DNA of 64,000 nucleotides, from the NCBI GenBank assembly GCA_032158295.1, contig CM063255.1, positions 12,366,094-12,430,093 of the forward strand, given 5' to 3'. Shown piece after piece: positions 41,701 to 53,700 of this stretch; within the stretch, counting starts at the first letter, position 1; each line of letters starts with the position of its first letter. The stretch comes from Pycnopodia helianthoides (Eukaryota; Echinodermata; Asteroidea; Forcipulatida; Asteriidae). The notes beneath the pieces were generated by a model. That model was not told where the DNA came from and made no database searches. It saw only the letters and a list, made by a program, of their open reading frames with translations. A program made the translations under genes and the position numbers.

Positions 41701-44700
41701 ACTAAATGAACACTTACAATCTTAATGACTAGATGAAAAATTAGCAATGATGTCCTGATGACATCATAAGGTGACAAATTGCACACATTCAAATTTTGCT
41801 GTTTTAAATTTATATCAGAAAAACCACAGTTTATACAAATGTTTATATAAATGTATGCAAAAGTAATTACATAATTTGATGTTGCTTCCTGTTGGAACTT
41901 AAAGTTGAAGTTAAAGTGAAAATATGTTAATAAGCTTTTTTAATGATTTTGTCAGTCATAACTCATAATGATAATTAATTTGATGGAAACTTTTATAGTG
42001 TCGAAACATCAGGCCACTAACTAATTTTTTGGAAACTTTTATAGTTTAACATTTATGCATTCCTGAGCAGAGTCTGAACATGTAGAAGTCAATTGGATTG
42101 TTTATTAGGCTTGTTTGTTGAGATGTGTGTCATATACTGACTACCAATGACATTTGGTTGGAATGGAATGGAATGGCATCATGTCCTTGTCTTTCTTGTT
42201 CTCATTTTCCTCTTCACAACATTGCATCATCTCCTGACAATCTTCTTTGAAGCGAAGCTGTAATCCTCCACCCAAATTTGTTCAATTGTTCCAACCTTCT
42301 TTGGGTTTTTCATTTGTGAAAAAACAAAATAAATTCTAAACTCAAGTTTTAACTGTTATGTGCCCTTTTGCTTTGTGTAACACAATTATGTTTAAACTAA
42401 TTATTTCATTTCAAAATGATAAACTAATTTTGATAACCAATTTGTAAGCTGAATATTTTACTACCCGACTTGAGAATACAACATCCCATTAGCTGAAGAT
42501 ATTAGACACTAATTTGACAGTAAAAACTCATATTGTTGTGGACACTCCTGAATAGTGTCTAATTACTCCATTCAAAGCCTAAATTTAAAGGAAGTGGTCA
42601 ATCGCCTCTTGGAATTGATGTTATGTTGAAAGTATTAACAAAATGATGTAACTTCTTTTCTGATGCTGAGTTAATACATACATTTATGTTTCTTTCCATC
42701 CACTAACCCCTTCTTCATTTGTCAGGATTTCTTGGCAGGGATTCTGTCTCTTCAGGTGACCTTTTAACTTGTACCTTTTGTGCACCCAATTCTTTATATC
42801 TCTTATTTCAGTCATGCACTGCAAACTTAGGGCCAATGATTTTCCGCGATCGCGGAAAACGGATGGAATTCGCGGAATCTGCCCTTTGAAACGGAGAACG
42901 GGATTTGACTGTTTGAAGTAAAAAATTGGAAAATAGTGACAAAAAACGTAGGGTTTTTTCATGTTATTAAGGCCAAACCTATTGAAATTGATCAGGCAAG
43001 CTAACTTAACACTGCATTTTTTATTAAGCTTCTTTTTGTTAAACTAAAAAAGCATCAAAAATCAGACCGTAAAAAGTTACGAGATCGTACCGTTGACTCG
43101 ACCAGATGTACATCATTGCAAATGAACACATGTTAGACGGAGGGCAAAAATCATCACATTCACGGCACGATCTTTACATTTTTTTTCACCCAAACTGCAT
43201 TTTCTCCCTCCCTGTTATCAACAATTGTACTCAAACCAGCTTACCTACGCTCTATATGAACACACACATTGATTTTTCATCTCGGAAAGGTCTAAAATCA
43301 ACCATAAACTTTCAACATTTTGTCGCCAAAGCGAAAACAAAATGGCTGACATATTGCTTCTGTGTGGAGAAGAACACGGTAACGTCATATGCAATGATAC
43401 TGCAGTGCAACGGCTGTTACATGTTTCTTTTTTTTGTTGCAGCGATCAGTCAGTGAGTCAGTGCATTACGTTTTAGAAATTGCCAACTCCGGAACTGAAT
43501 CGGCCGTTGATTTAAAAAATTTTTTTTACAATCAAGCAAACAATTGAGAAAAGTTGTGTTTAGAATCGACTCCCTGGGCATTAACAACCTTTTATCTATT
43601 AAAGAACATGAAACGGAATTTATTTTGTATGAAACGGAATTCATGTTTTTCAAAAACGGAATTTGCACTTTTCTGAAACGGAAAATCATTGGCCACATAT
43701 TTGTTATTTTTGTTTCATTAAAATGTCTAATAGATTTGTACATTTTTTCAATTGTCTACACTGTTGAAGATTTAAATAATTAGGTTATTAAACCCTCATA
43801 TTGAAGTATATTTTTCATGCATGGTTTTTGAATTCTATTTGGTTGAATATTTGTATCCCAAATTATGATTTTCCCCCAGGTAACTGTGACTTGACTTCTT
43901 TATTTAAATGCAATTAGATTTAGACTAAACATGTTCATCTTTTGTGAACTTACGCTTATGTTTGTAGTGTTAATTTAATGGTTAATTATTTTTTTAATAG
44001 TTTTTTTATTTTATTTTTATTTCTTAAAGTTTTTTGTTTGTTACTTTGTGAGTGAGTGTGTGTGTGTGTTTTTGGAGGGGGGGGGGGAAGGTTGCATGAC
44101 AGATGATTTAAGCTTCTTAAAAATACCCCAAAACAGTTCTGATAGTAAAATTGTTACCATAGGCTGTTCTTAAGATCCATTTGTTTTGAAAGAATATTAG
44201 ATGCCCCTGAATGGTGGCATGCACTGTGCCTTCTTGCACAGCCAAGCTCCTTTGTCCCTGTAGATGTTTTTGTTTACAGGTTCTGTTTCTGTTTCTGTTT
44301 CTGGGTTGTTGGGGGTGTTTGTTTGTTTGTTTGTTTTTTGTTTTTTTATTAAAACCACCATGGGCATGTTCTGTACTGCAGAATAAAGACTTAAAAGAAT
44401 AAAGACTGTATTCCTTATTATTCATGGCCAAGTACTGACATAGACTGCCGTCCAGTGTTTCCTTATTACCCTGGCCAATGTACCTGAATAGACTGGCCGT
44501 CCATGCTATTCCTTTATATTCATGGCAATGTACCTGAATAGACTGCAGTCCAACTCCTATTCCTTTATTATTCTGGCCATGTAACTGACAGTCAAATGTT
44601 ATTCCTTTATTACCCAGCCAATGTACTGGAATAGATGGCCAGTCAACTGCTATCCTTTATTATTATGCAATGTACGAAAGTGGCAGTACAACTGCTATTC

Positions 44701-47700
44701 CTTTATTATTCATGGCCAATGTACCTGGAATAGACTGGCCAGTCCAAGCTGCTATTCCTTTTTATTCATGGCCAATGTACCTGGAATAGACTGGCCAGTC
44801 CAACTGCTATTCCTTTATTACCATGGCCAATGTACCTGATTAGACTGGCCAGTCCAACTGCTATCCTTTATTATTCATGGCCAATGTACCTGATAGACTG
44901 GCCAGTCAACTGCTATTCCTTTATTATCATGGCCAATGTACCTGGAATAGACTGGCCAGTCCAACTGTTATTCCATTTATTACCCATGCGAATGTACCTG
45001 GAATAGACTGGCCAGTCCAACTGCTATTCCATTATTATTCATGGCCAATGTACCTGACAGTACAACTGTTATTCCTTTATTATTCATGGCCAATGTACCT
45101 GGAATAGACTGGCCAGTCCAACTTTTTTCTTTTTTATTCATGGCCAATGTACCTGACAGTCCAACTGTTATTCCTTTATTATTCTGGCCAATGTACCTGG
45201 AATAGACTGGCCAGTCCAACTTTTTTCCTTTATTATTCATGGCCAATGTACCTGACACAGACTGGCCAGTCCAAATGTTATTCCTTTATTACCATTGCCA
45301 ATGTACCTGACATAGATGGCCAGTCCAATGTTATTTCTTTACTATTCATGGCCAATGTACTTGACATAGACTGTCCAGTCCAACTGTTATTCCTTTATTA
45401 CCCATGGCCAATGTACCTGACATAGACTGTCCAGTCCAACTGTTATTCCTTTATTACCCATGGCCAATGTACCTGACATAGACTGGCCAGTCCAAATGTT
45501 ATTCCTTTACTATTCATGGCCAATGTACCTGACATAGACTGTCCAGTCCAACTGTTATTCCTTTATTACCCATGGCCAATGTACCTGACATAGACTGGCC
45601 AGTCCAATGTTATTCTTTACTATTCATGGCCAATGTACCTGACATAGACTGCCAGTCCCACTGTTATTCCTTTATTACCCATGGCCAATGTACCTGACAT
45701 AGACTGGCCATCCAATGTTATTCCTTTATTACCCATGGCCAATGTACCTGACATAGACTGCCAGTCTATAATAGGCTATGAGAAGAGGTTCTTAATGATA
45801 AGGAACAGTGTGATTTATGTGTTGTCCTGCACTGAGTGATAAAGCTCTATTTTATACTCTGTAGATTCTTTACAAGAATTTTGTGTGTGATTTCACATTG
45901 TAAAGTAGACACCTCCAAGCTTCCTTTTTGACACTCACTATGATGATAGTAAACATGTCTGAGCTTTATAAGTATATGCTGATCATCAACAACTCAAGGC
46001 AAAATGTCAAGCTTGAAAAAATAGAAGGTTTTTCTTGCATTCACTTGCTTCCACCATTTTCTTATCTAGTGAATATTTAAAACAGTCTAATACAATTTGC
46101 AGACTTGAATTGTTTTATTTTTCTTCTTGTAATTTTATCCTACCGCAGGATTATTTCTTGCCCAAACCTCGCAACCCTTCTGGAATGCCATCCGCAAACA
46201 AATCCAAGGTGACACAAAATTGACAGTAAAAAGTTGTTTGCATGGAGTAGACATTGGTTGAAGTGTAGTATGCTCTGTATCAAATGCATGAAAACAAATT
46301 AAGGTGACAAGAGTAATTTATAAAGGGTACAAAATGAAATTCCCAGTCAACAAAATTCATCTGAACTTAAAGTAGATTGCATGGGAGTAGAAATTTGTCC
46401 CAGTGTTGTATCGTCAACATAAAGTGCATGACTATGTAATATGTGTGAGAGAGAGTGGATAAGTGTTTTAACAAGTTGAAAGATTATTTAAAACGCCAGC
46501 TGAATGGGACTTTATTTGCATGTACTAGAAAGCATCATCAAATGCATGAAAAGATTATACTGTAAGGTGCAAATATAAACATAGCAATGGAAATTAAAGA
46601 AACTTCTATAGTGACAATAGCAATTTGTCTTTTTTAATATTTTACACATTAGTACCTAGGTTCTATAATCCACTGAATATGTCAGAAGAGTACAACTTTA
46701 AACAGTAGTTTTTGAATTTGGGGTTCAACAAAGAGAAATTGGCTAGAGCGAAACTTGAATCTGCGACCTCCAGATTAATGTGCCAGTGCTCTACCAACTG
46801 AGCTGACAGTCTCCTCATTTTGTCAATATCTTTGTTTGAGGTTGCCAGTCAGAAGTCATTCAACCTGTAACTGCTGTATAACCAGGGATCACATTCAAGT
46901 TTATAATACAACCTGGGAAGCGGCAGGAGAGGGATCACCTTAAGGGGATGCAACTTTCACTGTCAAATATCCAGTAATAAACAACAAAAGAAAACTGGGT
47001 AATTTTTTATTTGTAAAAAACAAGAGAGATTAAAAAACTCATTTGCATAGTTAAAAGAACATAATTTTTAAAGGTGAAGAGCTGTTGACATGGATTGAAC
47101 TTGACTCTGACCTTGCATATTTGTGCTCGCATGCCATCTGGAGACACTTGCATTTTTCTAGGGAGGAGTTGCGGTCTTTCCATTAACATTTCTTTAGATA
47201 AATAAGGTTTGATGTCAAATTGTTGTAATTGTGAAATAATTGAGTGATACCTCCACTGATTTTTCTCCGTGTAACTGTTAACCTTGGTATTGTTAGATGT
47301 GTCTTTTAAGTACCCGGTATCATGTTATTTTTTATCATGTTCTTCTGTACTTTGATAAAGGTAGGTTTAGCCCTGAAATTATCCCAACTGTGTTCTCACA
47401 AACAAACTCTGAACGCTGATCCTTTGCTTATTTATAGGAAGCAGCTCTTAGAAATTGTCTCTCGAAAACATGATATCCTCTACTTTTAAAAAATATAAAT
47501 TAACTCCTTTTTCATAAGTCTTAATACAATATTCAAGTGATTTGCAGCAGCCCTTTGTACACAAAGTTCACTCTTCATTAAGTTGACATAAGTCTCATGT
47601 ATCTATTACAAAAAATCATGCTTAAAAATTCAACCAGCTGGGCAGTGCTTTAGAGTTTGACTGATGAATTGTGCTCTTCCCCAGCAGGGCCCTTGGTTCT

Positions 47701-50700
47701 TGCAGCAGAAGATTCTGTATTTCAATTGTGCTTTCATACTTTTGGATGTCAAAACTTATTTTGTTTGTCAACTGATTTCAACTCTTTTTTTTGGATTGCC
47801 ATCTTGTGCCATTGTCAGTCAGCCAATGAGCCATTGTGTGGGGCACCGTACAATGGATTGGCTGTAGTGTGATGGTACATGACTATATCAACCTCGCTTT
47901 TGTTTACAAACATCAACCCCCATTTTGTATGGGTGACCTTGAGTATCACAATTTCTCTTTACTATTAAACATTAAAACACTTTTTGTATAAAGAATATGT
48001 ACTTTTTGAGTTATCATTGATACGGGTAATGTAGTAGTATTGTTTCAGATGAAACATTGTGGTTTTTTTTGCAGTGAAGGCTGCCTGGTTGGCCAATCCC
48101 TTTGCTGCGATGTTACAAAAGCAAGGTCTAAAATATACATGACATTGTGTTATCTTTTCTCTCTTTCACTTGGCAGGCATGACCAACTCAACCCCCAAAC
48201 GGTCAATGCATACACTGTGCAACAGTATTCTTCCCAAGGCAGCCATTTTGTTTTTTAGACTTGGCATCACAATTAGTTTTGTCTCTTATTTTTGCCATCT
48301 TTACTGTTAGGAAAGGAAATATAGCCAAGGCTATAAGCTTGGTTCATGCTTTGTGCAATTGCCCCAGTGAAGCAAAATGTTTGGTGTCACAACTGGAAAA
48401 CAATTTTGACTGTTTGTTTGCATAATTTGCATTCATACGTATGAACCGGGCCTTGCAAAAGTTAATCAACTTAGGCTATGGTTGAGCCTATGGCCATTAT
48501 TAGCATCATTGGACTAACAGGTATTGGAAGGGATCTAAACAAGTCTCCATAGCCACAGTGGTCAACACAGTCTGATAAATATCAATACTGTATCTCTCTT
48601 CATTGCCTTGAACCCCAATGTATCTATCTGCATTGTTCACCTAACAGGAATCAACAGAGTCACTTGGTGAGGATCCATTCTATGAGTCCCAAGAGAACCA
48701 TAGCCTCATTGGGGTTGCTAACATCTTCCTTGAAGTCTTATTCCATGATGTCAGGTTAGATTATGCTGTGCCTGTCATCAGTCAACAAGGAGAGGTCAGT
48801 CAATAATAGGCTTATTTAAGCTGCAGTGAACCTTATTAAAAGAAACCCTAATACACAATTATTACCCACCTGTTTATCGGGTAACTGACGTTCCTAGCTG
48901 CCCTAATTTGTTTACAGGTCAGGTGAGGTGAGGCATTTCATCTGCAACCAGATCCAGCCCAGACAAGCTCCATGAAGAAAAAACACATTTAAATTTCAAT
49001 TGTCTTATAATTTTCTTGGGGATAGTCGGACACTGTTAGAAAACTGTTTCTTACACAACCAAGTTGTTACTTTTGTTCATTCAGTGGTTGCCCCCAAGTT
49101 GCCAAAGGCTGTACAGATGGAACCCTTGCCAATCCTATGTTTTGGTTTTTATGACCAGACCACATACATTGTAAGTTTGTTGCTCTTAAAACCCATAGCC
49201 AAGATAATCCAGCTAATTTATGCCCACCTACACAATGGCTAAAGTCAAATCCTTTCATAGAAACTTTTTTGTGTTTGGTGATGTGCACTTCTAAAAAGAC
49301 ATTTTCTCAAGCAGAGTCAAATCAAATCTTTATGCACAAATGCAACAAAAGATTCAAGTGAATAAAGATAGCTATTCAAATAAGGAAATCCCTGGTCTTA
49401 GGGAAAATGTTTGCATTGTTAATGTTTCCAATGTTGCTTTTCCCATTTTGTTGTTGGTAGGTCTCAGGTAAGCTACACATTGAGATCCAACGAATCAGTG
49501 GGTGTATTCCTGCATCGGATCATTCCTTAGACAGTCAATCAGAGAGTAGTAATGAGAGCTCTAGTGGTTATGAGGGCCTTGAGGATCATGAACCTGAAGG
49601 AGGGCTGGCTGTAGGAGCACCACTCACCTGCAGGGTAGGTACATTGATCATTCCTTAGACAGTCAATCAGAGAATAGTAATGAGAGCTCTAGTGGCTATG
49701 AGGGCCTTGAGGATCATGAACCTGAAGGAGGGCTGGCTGTAGGAGCACCACTCACCTGCAGGGTAGGTACATTGATCATTCCTTAGACAGTCAATCAGAG
49801 AGTAGTAATGAGAGCTCTAGTGGTTATGAGGGCCTTGAGGATCATGAACCTGAAGGAGGGCTGGCTGTAGGAGCACCACTCACCTGCAGGGTAGGTACAT
49901 TGATCATTCCTTAGACAGTCAATCAGAGAGTAGTAATGAGAGCTCTAGTGGTTATGAGGGCCTTGAAGATCATGAACCTGAAGGAGGGCTGGCTGTAGGA
50001 GCACCACTCACCTGCAGGGTAGGTACATTGATCATTCCTTAGACAGTCAATCAGAGAGTAGTAATGAGAGCTCTAGTGGCTATGAGGGCCTTGAGGATCA
50101 TGAACCTGAAGGAGGGCTGGCTGTAGGAGCACCACTCACCTGCAGGGTAGGTACATTGATCATTCCTTAGACAGTCAATCAGAGAGTAGTAATGAGAGCT
50201 CTAGTGGCTATGAAGGCCTTGAGGATCATGAACCTGAAGGAGGGCTGGCTGTAGGAGCACCACTCACCTGCAGGGTAGGTACATTGATCATTCCTTAGAC
50301 AGTCAATCAGAGAGTAGTAATGAGAGCTCTAGTGGTTATGAGGGCCTTGAAGATCATGAACCTGAAGGAGGGCTGGCTGTAGGAGCACCACTCACCTGCA
50401 GGGTAGGTACATTGATCATTCCTTAGACAGTCAATCAGAGAGTAGTAATGAGAGCTCTAGTGGCTATGAGGGCCTTGAGGATCATGAACCTGAAGGAGGG
50501 CTGGCTGTAGGAGCACCACTCACCTGCAGGGTAGGTACATTGATCATTCCTTAGACAGTCAATCAGAGAGTAGTAATGAGAGCTCTAGTGGCTATGAGGG
50601 CCTTGAAGATCATGAACCTGAAGGAGGGCTGGCTGTAGGAGCACCACTCACCTGCAGGGTAGGTACATTGATCATTCCTTAGACAGTCAATCAGAGAGTA

Positions 50701-53700
50701 GTAATGAGAGCTCTAGTGGCTATGAGGGCCTTGAGGATCATGAACCTGAAGGAGGGCTGGCTGTAGGAGCACCACTCACCTGCAGGGTAGGTATATTGAT
50801 CATTCCTTAGACAGTCAATCAGAGAGTAGTAATGAGAGCTCTAGTGGCTATGAGGGCCTTGAGGATCATGAACCTGAAGGAGGGCTGGCTGTAGGAGCAC
50901 CACTCACCTGCAGGGTCGGTACATTGATCATTCCTTAGACAGTCAATCAGAGAGTAGTAATGAGAGCTCTAGTGGTTATGAGGGCCTTGAGGATCATGAA
51001 CCTGAAGGAGGGCTGGCTGTAGGAGCACCACTCACCTGCAGGGTAGGTACATTGATCATTCCTTAGACAGTCAATCAGAGAGTAGTAATGAGAGCTCTAG
51101 TGGCTATGAGGGCCTTGAGGATCATGAACCTGAAGGAGGGCTGGCTGTAGGAGCACCACTCACCTGCAGGGTAGGTACATTGATCATTCCTTAGACAGTC
51201 AATCAGAGAGTAGTAATGAGAGCTCTAGTGGCTATGAGGGCCTTGAGGATCATGAACCTGAAGGAGGGCTGGCTGTAGGAGCACCACTCACCTGCAGGGT
51301 AGGTACATTGATCATTCCTTAGACAGTCAATCAGAGAGTAGTAATGAGAGCTCTAGTGGTTATGAGGGCCTTGAAGATCATGAACCTGAAGGAGGGCTGG
51401 CTGTAGGAGCACCACTCACCTGCAGGGTAGGTACATTGATCATTCCTTAGACAGTCAATCAGAGAGTAGTAATGAGAGCTCTAGTGGCTATGAGGCCTTG
51501 AGGATCATGAACCTGAAGGAGGGCTGGCTGTAGGAGCACCACTCACCTGCAGGGTAGGTACATTGATCATTCCTTAGACAGTCAATCAGAGAGTAGTAAT
51601 GAGAGCTCTAGTGGCTATGAAGGCCTTGAGGATCATGAACCTGAAGGAGGGCTGGCTGTAGGAGCACCACTCACCTGCAGGGTAGGTACATTGATCATTC
51701 CTTAGACAGTCAATCAGAGAATAGTAATGAGAGCTCTAGTGGCTATGAGTGCCTGAAAAGAAACAATTTTTTCCAAGTTCTGATGAACAAATTTGAAAAT
51801 CTCCTTGATTATGGAAACTTTGTCCCTGTTATGTTGATATGATTCTAAATATTTCCCTGATTGTTGTACACAATCTCCCAGATTGCAAGATGCAAATATT
51901 GGTAGCTCTGCCGAAACCTCTGTGTCCATTTTGCAACAAACTCAATTTCTCATCTTCCTGTACCAAAGGATTTTGCATTACCCAAGACTTCTCCACTTCA
52001 ATATGTCTAGTTTTTGTGTTCACTTTGCAGGTGAGGATCAAGGAAGCGACTGACCTGCCTCCTAGCCTAGCTCACTTTGTCTTCTGTCAATATACATTTT
52101 GGGGTCTAGAAGGACCCACAGTTGTACCTCCTTACATCAACCCTGATGTAGAAGAGCTGCCAGGAAGACCTAAGGATAGTAGCAAAGGAAGCATGAGGTT
52201 CAATCATACAAAGGTAGGGAAGAAGCAGACTACCATCCAAAATGCTCACATTTTTCCCATAGTGGCGAATCTGCATTTTTGTCTAATTTGAGATTTTTGC
52301 AGATTGGTGGTTGTATGAGGGTTTACATTATCTAAAGATGTTTGAAATCATAATTTTGTCTCTTTCCAAAGTTATCAAGACCTTTAAAGTGACATATACA
52401 TTAGAACGCATCGCGGCCGGGTCGTTTGTTATTCTCATACTGATGAATCGACAATGACACTGGTAACCATTATGGGTAGTTGCGTTACATACCAGGTACC
52501 AGCCACATTCATTTGACAAAAAAGAACAGTTACATCATAAAGAAGGTCAATACTATAAAAAAGATTTAAGCAATTTGTAGATTTTAAAATAAATCCTTCC
52601 ATTTATCAGTAGAATGGTCAGTGATTGTCTGAAAATTGCAAAATACAAAGTTTTAGCAGTAATCTGTGAATCAAGTATGAACTTTGCATCTCTGGATTCA
52701 ATTGCACACACAGTCTGATCATTGATTGATCATCTGCATCAGCAATGTGATTGTATTATACATGACAGAGCTCTTAATACAAAACTGAAAGGTTATTTGA
52801 CTTCAGTTACAAGGTGACTCTTTGTTAATGTTGCTTCCTAGTTTCAAAATTAATGTTTGCCACCAAAAACCATTAAAAACTGAGAAATCAAAGCGCCACG
52901 CTGCACATTTGTATTGACAAACGCTGTACACTACAAGTATATACTATTAGTGTTTTCATATTGCCGAATTAGTGCGTGCACAACACAATTGTGACTTTTT
53001 TCATAGTGCTGAATAGCTTCAAGAGGCTCCCATCCATTGATTAGGACAGTGTATGTTAACTTGCATTGACAAATATGAAAACAAACTACTTAAAAGCTCA
53101 CTGTGAAAATGGCAAGTAATGGTATAAAGCAACAAGTACATTGCATTGAAGTACATTGCATTGAAGTACATTGCATTGAAGTACATTGCATTGAAGTACA
53201 TTGCAAGTACATAATTAGCAGCAGACAATTTTATTGATGTCATTATTTCATTAGGGTGTTTTTCAGTATGCAGTTTTATGATACATTGATGTGTTTGATG
53301 TATACGTACATGAAGATACTAATACCAAAAGGTTAATAAAGGTAATGTACAACGTACAAACCTTAAAAGTGGTGAGATGTTTGAATTGCCTTTTTTCCCT
53401 TATGTTTGAAGGAGTTTACAGTCAATGTATCTGAAGACTTTATAGAGCATGCCTTAGAGGGTTCCTTGGCTATTGAGGTTTGGGGACATCGTAGTGGAGG
53501 CTTCAACACATCATCTAAACCTGGATGGGAAATAGATAATCTCAATGCAAAATCAAGATCACTTGCAGACAGGTGGGTCTTTGGCTATCAAGTCATTATT
53601 TAAAGCTATGTGTACTTCTGTTTAATTGTTTGTTGGGGTGTTTTATTTTTTTGTCTGGTTTTAATTCATTCGAACTTAGAAGGTCAATGTAGGGACTGTA

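Noticed and set aside
49646..51750. The 128-bp copies as tandem coding exons
   Set aside because: Period 128 is not a multiple of three, copies lack the acceptor, and the only alternative acceptor gives an early stop.
51839..52291. A single 150-codon ORF as a gene
   Set aside because: Only the part from 52031 to 52213 is real coding sequence (exon R); the rest is intron read-through on both sides.
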